Part shown: one piece after another, positions 7,865 to 17,712 of the stretch | Layout: each line of letters starts with the position of its first letter | Position numbering within the stretch: position 1 is the stretch's first letter | Origin: Saccharothrix saharensis | GTDB taxonomy: Bacteria; Actinomycetota; Actinomycetes; Mycobacteriales; Pseudonocardiaceae | Length of the DNA stretch: 64,000 nt | Direction of reading: 5' to 3' | Assembly: GCF_006716745.1 (NCBI RefSeq) | Contig: NZ_VFPP01000001.1 | Coordinates: 3,410,001-3,474,000 of the forward strand | Notes under the pieces: model-generated | Database searches by the model: none | Told to the model about the DNA's origin: nothing | Seen by the model: the letters and a program-made list of their open reading frames with translations, nothing else | Position numbers and translations under genes: made by a program

Positions 7865-8263
7865 CTACCCCTGCTGGCTGGGCAGCCTGCCTTCGGCCAT
7901 CCGCTTGGCCACGTCACGCCGCAGCCAGAGCAGGTACGCCCACACCAGGGCGAACAGCAAGCCGATCGCGCCCAGCGCGGTCAGCACGAACAACGACCCG
8001 ATCATCACGAGGTGGATCGCCCCGATGAGGTACACCGCCCACGGGCGCTTCAGCAGCGCGCACGTGGCGATCAGCGCGACGATCAGCCCGAACACCAGGT
8101 AGCCGGCGCCGGTGCCGACCCCGCCGCCCAGCTTCGCCACCACCGGCAGCGCCAGGGCGACGACGATCACCTCCAGGATCAGCGTGGCGGCCATGATGCC
8201 GCGGAAGGACTTCATCGGGTCCTTCTTGGGCGCGGGCGCCGGCTGCGCGGCGGGTGAGGTCAC
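7865..8263 (-). CDS. DUF4233 small membrane protein
   Basis: 132 aa from a GTG that overlaps the folC stop by 4 bp. A Pro/Ala-rich cytoplasmic start is followed by four hydrophobic segments (about 25-45, 50-70, 75-95, 97-115) and a short basic tail. The position directly after folC is that of the Rv2446c-like DUF4233 family in actinobacteria. Function unknown. In M. tuberculosis ndk follows next; here about 215 bp without a gene, then the broken phoD, replace it. Confidence 0.85.
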   Translation of the reverse strand: MTSPAAQPAPAPKKDPMKSFRGIMAATLILEVIVVALALPVVAKLGGGVGTGAGYLVFGLIVALIATCALLKRPWAVYLIGAIHLVMIGSLFVLTALGAIGLLFALVWAYLLWLRRDVAKRMAEGRLPSQQG

Positions 8264-9624
8264 GACGGCTCCTTGCCGAACAGGGCACGTGCGTCGCCCG
8301 CCGTGACGACCGAGCCGGTCACCACGACGCCGCCGCCGGACACGATGTCGCCGTCGTCGCTCTCCTCGGCGAGCCGCACGGCCTCCTCGATCGCGTCGTC
8401 CAGGTGCGGCTGCACGACCATCCGGTCCTCGCCGAAGATCGGGATGGCCACACCCGCGAGCAGGTCGGGGTCCATGGCGCGCGGCGAGGAGTTCGCGGTC
8501 AGCACGACCTCCTGCACGACCGGTTCCAGCGCGCTGAGGATGCCGACGGCGTCCTTCTCCTGCATCACGCCGACCACGGCGACGAGCTTGCGGAAGCCGA
8601 ACTCCTCGTCCAGCGCCTTCGCCAGCGCCTCCGCGCCGTGCGGGTTGTGCGCCGCGTCGACCAGCACGGTGGGCGCGGTGCGGACGCGTTCCAGGCGACC
8701 GGGCGAGGTCGCGGTGGCGAACGCCTCGCGCACGGCCTCGACGTCGAGCTGCCGGTCCGGACCCGCCCCGAAGAACGCCTCCACGGCGGCCAGCGCGAGG
8801 GCCGCGTTCGCCGCCTGGTGCGCGCCGTGCAGCGGGAGGAAGACCTCGTCGTACTCGCCGGCCAGGCCCTGGAGCCGCAGCACCTGCCCGCCCACGGCGA
8901 CGTCGCGCTGGATGACGCCGAACTCGGACCCGAGCCGGGCGACCGTCGCGTCCACCTCGGCGCACCGCCGCAGCAGCACCTGCTCCGCGGCCGGTTCCTG
9001 CTTGGCCAGCAGCGCGACCGCACCCGGCTTGATGATCCCGGCCTTCTCCTGCGCGATCCCGGCCAGGTCGCCGCCGAGGTACTCGACGTGGTCCAGGCCG
9101 ATCGGCGTGATGACCGCGACCCGGCCGTCGGCGATGTTCGTCGCGTCCCACGACCCGCCCATGCCGACCTCGATCACGCCCACGTCCACGGGCGCGTCGG
9201 CGAACGCGGCGAACGCCATGCCGGTGAGCACCTCGAACTTGCTCATCGGCACGTCGCCGCGCGCGTCCACGATCGACAGGTACGGCTCGATGTCGCGGTA
9301 GATCTCGACGTAGCGCTCCGGGCTGATCGGAGCGCCGTCGACGCTGATCCGCTCGGTCGCCAGTTGCAGGTGCGGGCTGGTGTAGCGGCCGGTGCGCAGG
9401 CCGATCCTGGTCAGCAGCGCGTCGACCATCCGCGACGTGGACGTCTTGCCGTTCGTGCCGCCGATGTGCACCACCGGGTACGACGCCTGGGGGTCGCCCA
9501 GGATGTCGGCCAGCGCGCGGATGCGGTCGAGGCTCGGCTCGATCTTGGTCTCGGGCCAGCGGGTGTTGAGCTCCGACTCGACCTGTCGGAGCTCTTCCAG
9601 CGCCCCCGTCTCGAACCCGGTCAC
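8260..9624 (-). CDS. folC: Folylpolyglutamate/dihydrofolate synthase
   Basis: 454 aa from a GTG at 9624 that overlaps the valS stop (GTGA). Adds glutamate to folates (and probably dihydropteroate) in the cytoplasm with ATP. The P-loop GGTNGKTS is at about 55-62, the folate-ligase loop SPHL...ERISV follows, and [10 protein letters not shown] and [12 protein letters not shown] are characteristic Mur-ligase-family motifs. Length matches the family. It forms an operon valS - folC - DUF4233 with 4-bp overlaps throughout. Confidence 0.95.
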   Translation of the reverse strand: MTGFETGALEELRQVESELNTRWPETKIEPSLDRIRALADILGDPQASYPVVHIGGTNGKTSTSRMVDALLTRIGLRTGRYTSPHLQLATERISVDGAPISPERYVEIYRDIEPYLSIVDARGDVPMSKFEVLTGMAFAAFADAPVDVGVIEVGMGGSWDATNIADGRVAVITPIGLDHVEYLGGDLAGIAQEKAGIIKPGAVALLAKQEPAAEQVLLRRCAEVDATVARLGSEFGVIQRDVAVGGQVLRLQGLAGEYDEVFLPLHGAHQAANAALALAAVEAFFGAGPDRQLDVEAVREAFATATSPGRLERVRTAPTVLVDAAHNPHGAEALAKALDEEFGFRKLVAVVGVMQEKDAVGILSALEPVVQEVVLTANSSPRAMDPDLLAGVAIPIFGEDRMVVQPHLDDAIEEAVRLAEESDDGDIVSGGGVVVTGSVVTAGDARALFGKEPS

Positions 9625-12257
9625 GCGTTGTCCTGCGGCAGTGTCTCCAGGCGGGCGTGGATGCGGTCGATCTCGGCGGTGGCCGCCACCAACCTGGCCT
9701 GGATCTTGGCCACCACGTCCGCCGGCGCCTTGTCCAGGAACGCCGCGTTGCCCAGCTTGCCCTCGCACTGGGCGCGTTCCTTCTCGGCCACGGCCAGGTC
9801 CTTGGCCAGCCGCTTGCGCTCGGCGACCACGTCCACCGCGCCGGACAGGTCCAGCTCGACCTTGACCGTGCCCTTGGGCAGGCCGACGTCGAGCGAGACG
9901 CTGGCCGCGAAGTCGTCGCCCGGCTCGGTCATCCGGGTCAGCGACCGCACCGCGGGCACCTGGTCGAGCAGGTCGACGCAGCACGCGCCGCGCACCTTGC
10001 CCGCGACCTTCTGCGCGGGCTTGAGGCCCTGGTCGGAGCGGAACCGGCGGATCTCGGTGACGAGCTTCTTCAGGCCCTCGACGCGCTCGGCGGCGACCTC
10101 GTCGCGCGCGGCACCGGTCGGCTTCGGCCAGTCCGCCACCACGAGCGACTCGCCGCCGGTCAGCGTGGTCCACAGGGTCTCGGTGATGAACGGCGTCAAC
10201 GGGTGCAGCAGCCGCAGCACCACGTCGAGCACGTGCCCGAGCACCGACCGGGTGGCGTCGGCCCGCGCGCCGCCCTCGGCGAGCTGGACCTTGGCCAGCT
10301 CCAGGTACCAGTCGCAGAACTCGTCCCACGTGAAGTGGTAGAGCGCTTCGCTGAGCTTGGCGAACCCGAACGCCTCGAAGTGGCCGTCGACCTCGGTCAC
10401 GAGCCCGTCGAGCAGGTCGAGGATCCAGCGGTCGGCGTCGGTCAGCTCCTCGCGCGGCGGCAGCGGCCGCTCGACGGTGGCGCCGTTGTTCAGCGCGAAC
10501 CGGGAGGCGTTCCACAACTTCGTGGTGAAGTTGCGGGAGCCGGCGGCCCACTCGTCGGCCAGCGCCATGTCCGAGCCGGGGTTGGCGCTGCGCAGCAGCG
10601 TGAACCGGGTGGCGTCGGTGCCGTAGGCGTCCATCCAGTCGATCGGGTCGATGCCGTTGCCGCGCGACTTCGACATCTTCTTGCCGAACTGGTCGCGGAT
10701 CAGGCCGTGCAGGAACACGTGGTCGAACGGCTGCTCGCCGTCCATCGCGTACAGGCCGAACATCATCATCCGGACGACCCAGAAGAACAGGATGTCGTAG
10801 CCGGTGGACAGCACGCTGGTCGGGTAGAACTTGGCCAGGTCGGCGGTCTGCGCGGGCCAGCCGAGCGTGGAGAACGGCCACAGGCCGGACGAGAACCACG
10901 TGTCGAGCACGTCCTCGTCCTGCACCCAGCCCTCGCCGGGCGGCTCGTCGTCCGGTCCGACGCACATGACCTTGTCGTTCGGGCCGTACCAGACGGGGAT
11001 GCGGTGGCCCCACCACAGCTGCCGCGAGATGCACCAGTCGTTGAGGTTGTCGACCCAGTCGAAGTAGCGCTTGGCCAGCTCCGGCGGGTGGATGGTGGTG
11101 CGGCCGTCGCGCACGGCGGCGGAGGCGGCCTCGGCGAGCGGGGCGACCTTCACCCACCACTGCATGGACAGGCGCGGCTCGATCACGGTGTCGCAGCGCG
11201 AGCAGTGGCCGACGGAGTGCTGGTACGGGCGCTTCTCGGCCACGATCCGGCCCTGTTCGCGCAGGGCCGCGACGACGGCCGGCCGTGCTTCGAAGCGGTC
11301 CATGTCCTGGAACGGGCCGTGCGCGGTGATCACGCCGCGGCCGTCCATGACGGTGAGCGCGGGCAGGTCGTGGCGCTGCCCGATCTCGAAGTCGTTCGGG
11401 TCGTGCGCCGGGGTGACCTTGACCGCGCCCGTGCCGAACTTGGGGTCGACGTGCTCGTCGGCGACGATCGGCACGTGCCGCCCGGTCAGCGGCACCTCGA
11501 CCTCGGTGCCGATCAGGTGCCGGTACCGCTCGTCCTCCGGGTGCACGGCCACCGCCGTGTCGCCCAGCATGGTCTCGGCGCGCGTGGTGGCGACCACGAT
11601 CGAGTTCTCGCCCGAGCCGTAGCGGATCGAGATCAGCTCGCCGTCGTCCTCGGAGTGGTCGACCTCGATGTCCGACAGCGCGGTCTGGCAGCGCGGGCAC
11701 CAGTTGATGATGCGCTCGGCGCGGTAGATCAGGCCGTCGTCGTAGAGCTTCTTGAAGATCGTCTGGACCGCGCGGGACAGGCCCTCGTCCATGGTGAAGC
11801 GGACGCGGGTCCAGTCGACGCCGTCGCCGAGGCGGCGCATCTGGCCGAGGATCTTGCCGCCGACCTCGTCGCGCCACTGCCAGACGCGCTCGACGAACTT
11901 CTCGCGGCCCACGTCGTGGCGGGACTTGCCCTCGCCGGCGAGGGCGCGCTCGACGGCGGTCTGGGTGGCGATGCCCGCGTGGTCGGTGCCGGGCAGCCAG
12001 AGCACCTCGTAGCCCTGCATGCGGCGGCGGCGGGTGAGCGCGTCCATGATGCTGTGGTTCAGCGCGTGGCCCATGTGCAGGCTGCCGTTGACGTTCGGCG
12101 GCGGGAGCACGATGGAGAACGGCGGCTTGTCGCTGGTCGCGTCGGCCGTGAAGTAACCGCGCTCGACCCACCGCTCGTACAGCCCGGCCTCTACCTCGGC
12201 CGGGTTCCACGCCGGCGGGAGTTCGGAGCGCTGCGGTGCGGTGGGGGTCTCAGTCAC
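9621..12257 (-). CDS. valS: Valyl-tRNA synthetase
   Basis: 878 aa class I synthetase that charges tRNA-Val. The ATP-site motif HMGH (61-64, within [13 protein letters not shown]) and [10 protein letters not shown] (about 524-533) are intact. The editing domain lies between them, with the threonine-rich [15 protein letters not shown]-terminal anticodon domain ends in a coiled-coil arm rich in Arg, Lys and Ala. First gene of the valS-folC operon, divergent from the membrane protein gene at 12391. Confidence 0.97.
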   Translation of the reverse strand: MTETPTAPQRSELPPAWNPAEVEAGLYERWVERGYFTADATSDKPPFSIVLPPPNVNGSLHMGHALNHSIMDALTRRRRMQGYEVLWLPGTDHAGIATQTAVERALAGEGKSRHDVGREKFVERVWQWRDEVGGKILGQMRRLGDGVDWTRVRFTMDEGLSRAVQTIFKKLYDDGLIYRAERIINWCPRCQTALSDIEVDHSEDDGELISIRYGSGENSIVVATTRAETMLGDTAVAVHPEDERYRHLIGTEVEVPLTGRHVPIVADEHVDPKFGTGAVKVTPAHDPNDFEIGQRHDLPALTVMDGRGVITAHGPFQDMDRFEARPAVVAALREQGRIVAEKRPYQHSVGHCSRCDTVIEPRLSMQWWVKVAPLAEAASAAVRDGRTTIHPPELAKRYFDWVDNLNDWCISRQLWWGHRIPVWYGPNDKVMCVGPDDEPPGEGWVQDEDVLDTWFSSGLWPFSTLGWPAQTADLAKFYPTSVLSTGYDILFFWVVRMMMFGLYAMDGEQPFDHVFLHGLIRDQFGKKMSKSRGNGIDPIDWMDAYGTDATRFTLLRSANPGSDMALADEWAAGSRNFTTKLWNASRFALNNGATVERPLPPREELTDADRWILDLLDGLVTEVDGHFEAFGFAKLSEALYHFTWDEFCDWYLELAKVQLAEGGARADATRSVLGHVLDVVLRLLHPLTPFITETLWTTLTGGESLVVADWPKPTGAARDEVAAERVEGLKKLVTEIRRFRSDQGLKPAQKVAGKVRGACCVDLLDQVPAVRSLTRMTEPGDDFAASVSLDVGLPKGTVKVELDLSGAVDVVAERKRLAKDLAVAEKERAQCEGKLGNAAFLDKAPADVVAKIQARLVAATAEIDRIHARLETLPQDNA

Positions 12258-12280
12258 GGTCGAAGTCTACGGAGGCGCGG

Positions 12281-12338
12281 GTATCGACTTCTAACCAGAT
12301 ACCTGCTAGCGCGCTCCGGAGCGTCCCGTATCGACTTC
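12281..12338. repeat. Direct repeat pair upstream of valS
   Basis: GTATCGACTTC occurs at 12281-12291 and again at 12328-12338, 47 bp apart. A small palindrome CGCTCCGGAGCG lies between the copies. This is the divergent promoter region of valS and the membrane protein gene. A regulatory role is possible but unproven, and no T-box hallmark was seen. Confidence 0.35.
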
Positions 12339-12390
12339 CCGGGCGATAGCTGGTAACGCCTTGGGTGGCGGTCGACGAGTTGGGGGCAAC

Positions 12391-13290
12391 GTGGACGAGT
12401 ACCGGATCGAGGACCACCCCGACCTGCGGGACGCCGGGTGGGCGAGGGAGGCCGTGCGGCGGGCCGAGCGCGAGGCCAGGGTGCGGCGGTTGCGGTCCTT
12501 GCCGCGCCGGCCGCGGCGGCGGTTCTGGATCGGGCTGGCGATCGCGGTGGCGGCGGTGCTGCTGGCGTGGGCGGTCGTCGAGTCGGAGTCGGGCGCGCCG
12601 GCCGGGCAGCGCCGATTCGACCCGGACGAGCCGTTCGCGGGCACGTCGGCGGCGGCGTGGGCGGACGGCGCGGACGGCGTGGTGGTCCCTGAGGCGGCGG
12701 AGGTCGGCCCGTACTCGGCGGAGCAGGTGGCGGGCGCGTACCAGCGGGTGCGCGAGGCCGTGGTCACGGCGCGGCTGGACCCGCGGGTGGTGCGCGACCA
12801 CGACCTGGAGCCGCTGTTCGGGCTGTTCGCGCCGGACCTGCGGGAGTCGGTGCGGGTGCTGTTCGACGGCCGCAACGACGGCGAGGCGGCGTTGGTGGCG
12901 ACGCGGGTGGACAAGGGCGCGCGGTTGGCCGAGGTGGCACCGAAGGTGCGCGGCGAGATGGTCGCCGAGGTGGGGCCGGAGGGTGAGCTGGCGGTGCGGA
13001 CCGATTACACGTTCGCCTACGCGTTCGCACCGGACCGGCCGGGGGCGGTGCGCGGGCCGCTGGACGTGGTGGCGTCGGCGCGGTTCCAGGTGCGGTACTC
13101 GCTGCGCACGGGCAGCCCGGGCGTGGACGGGCTGTGGGCGGACGCGTCGCTGGGGTCGCTGCACTCGATCGCGTGTTCGAGTGCCAAGCGCGGCTACCTG
13201 GCGCCCGCGTTCACCGAGCCGTCCACACCCCCGGGCGTGGACTTCGACCTCGGCGCGCCGTCGTCACCGGCCGACGGCTGCCCGGACTGA
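12391..13290 (+). CDS. Single-pass membrane protein, tandem paralog A
   Basis: 299 aa from a GTG preceded by GGGGG. A cytoplasmic start with the motif DEYRIEDHPDL is followed by an Arg-rich stretch, one membrane helix (about 48-66) and a large external domain containing RVREAVVTARLDPRVV, LFGLFAPDLRESVR and TDYTFAYAFAP. The gene at 13357 has the same layout and near-identical blocks in the same order, so the two arose by duplication. No domain name comes to mind. They may be anchored lipid- or wall-facing proteins, but the function is unknown. Confidence 0.7.
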   Translation: MDEYRIEDHPDLRDAGWAREAVRRAEREARVRRLRSLPRRPRRRFWIGLAIAVAAVLLAWAVVESESGAPAGQRRFDPDEPFAGTSAAAWADGADGVVVPEAAEVGPYSAEQVAGAYQRVREAVVTARLDPRVVRDHDLEPLFGLFAPDLRESVRVLFDGRNDGEAALVATRVDKGARLAEVAPKVRGEMVAEVGPEGELAVRTDYTFAYAFAPDRPGAVRGPLDVVASARFQVRYSLRTGSPGVDGLWADASLGSLHSIACSSAKRGYLAPAFTEPSTPPGVDFDLGAPSSPADGCPD

Positions 13291-13319
13291 ACGACCCGGT
13301 AACGCCGGAACCTGTTCGT

Positions 13320-13348
13320 CCGATCGAGTGATCGAATCACTCGATCGG
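13320..13348. promoter_or_regulatory. 13-bp-arm perfect palindrome between the paralogs
   Basis: CCGATCGAGTGAT (13320-13332), a 3-nt spacer CGA, and the exact inverse complement ATCACTCGATCGG (13336-13348). It sits between the stop of paralog A and the GTG of paralog B, only 8 bp before the latter. A hairpin terminator with a loop of 3 is conceivable. The AT-containing symmetric core so close to a start codon fits a dimer-binding operator equally well. Confidence 0.55.
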
Positions 13349-13356
13349 GGGACTCT

Positions 13357-14313
13357 GTGGACGCGTACGGGTTGGAAGACCACCCCGACCTGAACGACGC
13401 GAAGTGGATCCGCGAGGCGACTCGGCGGGCCGAGAAGGAGGCGCGGGCCAACCGGCCCGGGCGCAGGCGTCGACCGCTGCCGAGGTTGTCCCGGGGACGC
13501 GCCCGGGCGGTCGCGGGAGTGGCGCTGGTGGCGGCGATGCTGAGCGGCGTGGCGGCGTGGAGCGCGGTCGGGCCCGACCGGTCGCGGCCCGCCGCGTGGA
13601 CCGGGGTGGACCTGGAGCGGCCGTTCACCGGCACCCCCGCGGCAGGCTGGGCGGACGGCGAAGCCGGGGTCGTCGCGCCACCGGCCGAGGCGGTGGGCGG
13701 GTTCACCGCCGACGAGGTCGCGCAGGCCTACGAACGGGTGCGCCAGGCCGTCATCGCGTCCCGGCTGGACCGGCGGGTCGTCGAGCGGCACGACGTGGAG
13801 CCGTTCCTCGGGCTGCTCGCGCCGGACCTGCAGGACCACATGCGGCCGCTGTTCGACGGCCGCCACGACGTCGAGGCGACGATGGTGGTGACGCGGGTGG
13901 CGACGGGGTGGCCGCTGCTGCCGGCCGCGCCGAAGGTCAACGGCACGATGCGCGCGGAGGCGGGCGGACCCGGCGAGCTGGTCGTGCGCACGAACTACGT
14001 GTTCGCCTACGCGTTCGCCGCGCCCGAGCCGGGCCGGGTGACCGGACCGCTGGACATCGTCGCGATGAACCGGGTCGTGATGGACTACGTCGTGCGGTCC
14101 GGCCCGGACGTCCGCGACACGAGCCGGGGCCTGTGGACCGACCAGTCGTCCGGCTTCACCTACTCGATGTCGTGCGACGCGATCGACCGGGGCTTCCTCG
14201 CGCCGTCGATCGCCGATCCCCGGGTGGACGGCCCGGCCGTCCCCGAGCGGGAGCCCGAGGAGTACTTCGACCCGACCCAGCCCCTGTTGACCGAAGACGG
14301 CTGTGTCGACTGA
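13357..14313 (+). CDS. Single-pass membrane protein, tandem paralog B
   Basis: 318 aa from GTG. Starts DAYGLEDHPDL, then has a basic stretch, a membrane helix (about 48-68) and an external domain with YERVRQAVIASRLDRRVV, FLGLLAPDLQDH and TNYVFAYAFA, matching paralog A. The last 25 residues are acidic and differ from A. A strong hairpin follows at 14401. Function unknown. The two copies may form a hetero-oligomer or be divergently specialised. Confidence 0.7.
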   Translation: MDAYGLEDHPDLNDAKWIREATRRAEKEARANRPGRRRRPLPRLSRGRARAVAGVALVAAMLSGVAAWSAVGPDRSRPAAWTGVDLERPFTGTPAAGWADGEAGVVAPPAEAVGGFTADEVAQAYERVRQAVIASRLDRRVVERHDVEPFLGLLAPDLQDHMRPLFDGRHDVEATMVVTRVATGWPLLPAAPKVNGTMRAEAGGPGELVVRTNYVFAYAFAAPEPGRVTGPLDIVAMNRVVMDYVVRSGPDVRDTSRGLWTDQSSGFTYSMSCDAIDRGFLAPSIADPRVDGPAVPEREPEEYFDPTQPLLTEDGCVD

Positions 14314-14400
14314 GGTCACCCGATCGGACGATTCGCCTGAGAGTGATGCCGATCACAATTGACGTTGATCACCGGGATCGTCGCAGGTGAGGACGCCGAA

Positions 14401-14436
14401 GGCACGGGCCGTTCACAACCCCTTGGGGCCCGTGCC
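14401..14436. terminator. Hairpin terminator after paralog B
   Basis: Ten-bp perfect arms GGCACGGGCC (14401-14410) and GGCCCGTGCC (14427-14436) flank a 16-nt loop. They lie 88 bp after the paralog B stop and 89 bp before the next gene. No T-run, as usual for such DNA. Confidence 0.6.
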
Positions 14437-14524
14437 GGCGGTCCCGCGTCGCCCCGGCGCGACCGGAGATCGGACAGACCGCCGGCGCGCTCGCGCGGGG
14501 TGCGCCGGCGGCACAATATGAGGC

Positions 14525-16816
14525 ATGGACCGCAACCCGCCCCGGCAGGACATCGACGAGTCGCAGCTCGACGTGAGCGAGCCCAAGCGGTGGGCGGCGG
14601 GCATCCCCGGCGTGGCCGTGTCGCTGCGGCGCGGGGTGGAGCAGATGGGCGTGGCGCGGACCGCGACCACGTTGAAGCTGCTCAACCAGCGCGAGGGCTT
14701 CGACTGCCCCGGCTGCGCGTGGCCGGAGCCGCAGGGGCACCGCAAGCTGGCCGAGTTCTGCGAGAACGGCGCGAAGGCGGTGGCCGAGGAGGCGACCAGG
14801 CGGCGCGTCGGCCCGGACTTCTTCGCCGCGCACCCGATCGCCGAGCTGGCCGGCAAGACCGACTACTGGCTGGGCCAGCAGGGCCGCATCACCGAGCCGG
14901 TGGTGCTGCGCGAGGGCGCCACGCACTACGAGCCGATCGACTGGCACGACGCGTTCTCGCTGATCGCCTCGCACCTCAACGGCCTGGCGAGCCCGGACGA
15001 GGCCGTGTTCTACACGTCCGGCCGCACCAGCAACGAGGCCGCGTTCCTGTACCAGCTCCTGGTGCGCTCGTTCGGCACGAACAACCTGCCGGACTGCTCG
15101 AACATGTGCCACGAGTCGTCCGGCGCGGCGCTGTCGGAGACGACCGGCATCGGCAAGGGCTCGGTGAGCATCGACGACTTCAACCGCGCCGACCTGATCG
15201 TGGTGGTGGGCCAGAACCCGGGCACGAACCACCCGCGGATGCTGTCGGCGTTGGAGGAGGCCAAGCGCGGCGGCGCGAAGGTCGTGGCGGTGAACCCGCT
15301 GCCGGAAGCGGGGTTGCTGCGGTTCAAGAACCCGCAGAACGTGCGCGGGCTGGTGGGCGCGGGCACGAAGCTGGCCGACGAGTTCCTGCAGATCCGGTTG
15401 GGCGGTGACCAGGCGCTGTTCCAGGCCGCGGGCAACCTGCTGCTGTCCTGGGACGCGGTGGACACCGGGTTCGTGGAGGGCTTCACGGAGGGGTTCGCCC
15501 AGTACGCCGACCACGTGCGGCGGCTGGACTGGGAGTCGGTCGACACGGCCACCGGGCTGCCGCGCGCGCAGGTGGAGCTGTTCGCCCGGATGCTGGCGGA
15601 GTCGCAGCGGACGATCTTCTGCTGGGCCATGGGGTTGACGCAGCACAAGCACTCCGTGCCGACGATCCGCGAGATCGCGAACGTGGCGCTGCTGCGCGGC
15701 ATGATCGGCAAACCGGGCGCGGGCCTGTGCCCGGTGCGCGGCCACTCCAACGTGCAGGGCGACCGGACCATGGGCATCTGGGAGAAGATGCCGGAGAAGT
15801 TCCTGTCCGCGCTGGAGACCGAGTTCGGCATCGACGTGCCGCGCAAGCACGGGTTCGACACGGTGGCGTCGATCCGGGCCATGCGCGACGGCGCGGCGAA
15901 GGTGTTCTTCGCCGTGGGCGGGAACTTCGTGGCGGCCACCCCGGACACGGCGGTGACCGAGGCGGCCGTGCGCGGGCTGGACCTGACCGTGCACGTGTCG
16001 ACCAAGCTGAACCGGTCGCACGTGGTGCACGGCCGCACGGCGTTGATCCTGCCCACGTTGGGCCGCACGGAGAGCGACCTCCAGCACACCGGCGAGCAGT
16101 TCGTCACGGTCGAGGACTCGATGTCGGTCGTGCACCGCTCGCGCGGCCGGCTGACCCCGGCGAGCGACCGGCTGCTGTCGGAGGTGTCGATCGTGTGCCG
16201 GTTGGCACGGGCCGTGCTCGGCCCGGACCACCCGGTGCCGTGGGAGGAGTTCGAGAAGGACTACGACCTGGTCCGCGACCGGATCGCGCGGGTCGTGCCC
16301 GGCTGCGACGACTACAACACCCGGGTGCGCCGGCCGGACGGTTTCGTGCTGCCGCACGCGCCGCGCGACGCCCGGGAGTTCACCGGCACCCGGTCCGGCA
16401 AGGCGCACTTCTCGGCCAACGACCTCACCGTGCTGCGGGTGCCGGAGGGTCGGCTGCTGTTGCAGACCATGCGCAGCCACGACCAGTACAACACCACGAT
16501 CTACGGCCTGGACGACCGCTACCGGGGTGTCAAGGACGGCCGGCGGGTCGTGTTCGTCAGCCCCGAGGACCTGGACGCGCTCGACCTGCTCGACGGGCAG
16601 CACGTGGACCTGGTCAGCGAGTGGCCGGACGACCCGACCGGCGTCACGGAACGGCGGGCCGAGCGGTTCCGGCTGGTGGCCTACCCGACCGCGAAGGGCT
16701 GCGCGGCGGCGTACTTCCCGGAGGCGAACTCGTTGGTGCCGCTGGACTCCACGGCCACCGTGTCGGGCACGCCGACGTCGAAGTCCATCGTGGTGCGGCT
16801 GGAGAAGGTCGACTGA
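14525..16816 (+). CDS. FdhF/YdeP-family molybdopterin oxidoreductase
   Basis: 763 aa cytoplasmic enzyme of the formate dehydrogenase-like bis-molybdopterin family. The N-terminal motif CPGCAWPEP (about 61-69) with a later Cys (about 79) is the YdeP-type variant of the cluster site. TSGRTSNEAA, DCSNMCHESSG, VVVGQNPGTNHPR and the late VRGHSNVQGDRT are classic family blocks. Substrate is not established for YdeP-type enzymes, with formate or acid-stress roles proposed. An FdhD sulfurtransferase, needed to activate such enzymes, is encoded at 23482 in the same region, which supports a working molybdoenzyme. Confidence 0.88.
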   Translation: MDRNPPRQDIDESQLDVSEPKRWAAGIPGVAVSLRRGVEQMGVARTATTLKLLNQREGFDCPGCAWPEPQGHRKLAEFCENGAKAVAEEATRRRVGPDFFAAHPIAELAGKTDYWLGQQGRITEPVVLREGATHYEPIDWHDAFSLIASHLNGLASPDEAVFYTSGRTSNEAAFLYQLLVRSFGTNNLPDCSNMCHESSGAALSETTGIGKGSVSIDDFNRADLIVVVGQNPGTNHPRMLSALEEAKRGGAKVVAVNPLPEAGLLRFKNPQNVRGLVGAGTKLADEFLQIRLGGDQALFQAAGNLLLSWDAVDTGFVEGFTEGFAQYADHVRRLDWESVDTATGLPRAQVELFARMLAESQRTIFCWAMGLTQHKHSVPTIREIANVALLRGMIGKPGAGLCPVRGHSNVQGDRTMGIWEKMPEKFLSALETEFGIDVPRKHGFDTVASIRAMRDGAAKVFFAVGGNFVAATPDTAVTEAAVRGLDLTVHVSTKLNRSHVVHGRTALILPTLGRTESDLQHTGEQFVTVEDSMSVVHRSRGRLTPASDRLLSEVSIVCRLARAVLGPDHPVPWEEFEKDYDLVRDRIARVVPGCDDYNTRVRRPDGFVLPHAPRDAREFTGTRSGKAHFSANDLTVLRVPEGRLLLQTMRSHDQYNTTIYGLDDRYRGVKDGRRVVFVSPEDLDALDLLDGQHVDLVSEWPDDPTGVTERRAERFRLVAYPTAKGCAAAYFPEANSLVPLDSTATVSGTPTSKSIVVRLEKVD

Positions 16817-16820
16817 GCCG

Positions 16821-17021
16821 TCAGCTCGCGGCCCGGCGCCAGGAGAACCCGACGCTCGCGACCAGCACGCGCTGGTCGCGCACCACCCGCCAGTCCAGCC
16901 GGACCCGGCCGCTCAGCGAGCGCAAGCGCTTGCTCCCGGCCAGGCGGTGGCTCGCGGCGGCGTGGTGGTCGTCGTGCATGCGCTGCATCGCTACGGCGAG
17001 CAGCAGGTCGTCGTGCGGCAT
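16821..17021 (-). CDS. Hypothetical 66-aa protein downstream of ArsR gene
   Basis: 66 aa, Arg/His-rich, no membrane segment. It starts 10 bp after the ArsR-type gene and runs in the same direction, so it may share its transcript. It ends close to the stop of the molybdoenzyme gene, with which it converges. No domain recognised. A real gene is plausible but not certain. Confidence 0.45.
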   Translation of the reverse strand: MPHDDLLLAVAMQRMHDDHHAAASHRLAGSKRLRSLSGRVRLDWRVVRDQRVLVASVGFSWRRAAS

Positions 17022-17030
17022 GGTGTCCCC

Positions 17031-17603
17031 CTAGTCGCGGCGCGGCGCCACGGTGGTGGCCAGGAAGTAGCGCACCGGACGGGCGCCTTCCGGGCGGGCG
17101 ACCTCGTTCTCGTGCCGGTCGGCGTAGGGCTTGAAGAGCTCGGCCATCCGGGCGTGCAACTCGGCCGCCTCCTCGGCGGTCAGGAACTCGGTGGTCGCGA
17201 ACGTCCCCATCTGCTCGCGCCACTCCAGCGGTTCGCGGTCCTTGATCCGGAAGCGCTCGCGGATCGAGGCGAACTCCTTCTCCAGGAACGCGTCACCGGC
17301 GGCCTCGGCGGCGAGCGCGGCCTCGTCGTCCATCCCGATGGACGACCAGCTCTGCTCGCGGCGCACCAGCCGCCACGGCTTCTGCCTGCCCTTGCCGGGC
17401 ACTTCGGCCACGAACCCGTACTGGGCCAGCATGTTGAGGTGGTAGGAGCAACTGGCGACGCTCTCGCTCAGCAGCTCCGCGCACCGGGTCGCGGTCGACG
17501 GCCCGTAGGTGGCCAACACGTCGAGGAGCTTCCACCGCAGCGGGTGGGCGAGCGCCCGGAGCGTCTTCGGATCCCGGATCAGCTCTACCTGTTCGTCGGC
17601 CAT
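17031..17603 (-). CDS. ArsR-type winged-helix regulator
   Basis: 190 aa. A winged helix at about 10-85 (RDPKTLRALAHPLRWKLLDVL...SVASCSYHLNMLAQYGFV) is followed by a helical domain with acidic and aromatic residues. Such proteins act as dimers, usually repressing their own promoter. No metal-binding Cys cluster is present, so a ligand other than a thiophilic metal is likely. It is divergent from a lipoprotein gene, and three matching symmetric boxes lie in between. Confidence 0.85.
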   Translation of the reverse strand: MADEQVELIRDPKTLRALAHPLRWKLLDVLATYGPSTATRCAELLSESVASCSYHLNMLAQYGFVAEVPGKGRQKPWRLVRREQSWSSIGMDDEAALAAEAAGDAFLEKEFASIRERFRIKDREPLEWREQMGTFATTEFLTAEEAAELHARMAELFKPYADRHENEVARPEGARPVRYFLATTVAPRRD

Positions 17604-17622
17604 GCGATCACGGTAGCTACAT

Positions 17623-17663
17623 CAAGGTTCCTTTAGCAAGGTTTCTTTAGAAAGGTTCCTTGA
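17623..17663. promoter_or_regulatory. Three AAGG-N2-CCTT boxes at 14-bp spacing
   Basis: Symmetric boxes AAGGTTCCTT (17624-17633), AAGGTTTCTT (17638-17647, one change) and AAGGTTCCTT (17652-17661) repeat with a period of exactly 14 bp. They occupy the divergent gap between the ArsR-type gene (start 17603) and the lipoprotein gene (start 17713). This is very likely the binding array of the ArsR-type protein and could control both directions. Confidence 0.7.
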
Positions 17664-17712
17664 TACGCCTTCGGGTAACGGAGGCGGCCGTTCGGGCGAA
17701 CCTACGGACGTG

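Noticed and set aside
8260-12210. 1316-codon leftward frame spanning folC and part of valS
   Set aside because: Only its last 454 codons are folC; the rest is an out-of-frame reading of valS. folC begins at the GTG overlapping the valS stop.
9657-12356. 899-codon rightward frame opposite valS
   Set aside because: Pure shadow of valS: Arg/Val/His-biased translation with no domains, created by GC-rich third positions.
12258-12390. T-box riboswitch upstream of valS
   Set aside because: No T-box sequence, specifier hairpin or antiterminator could be found, only short repeats.
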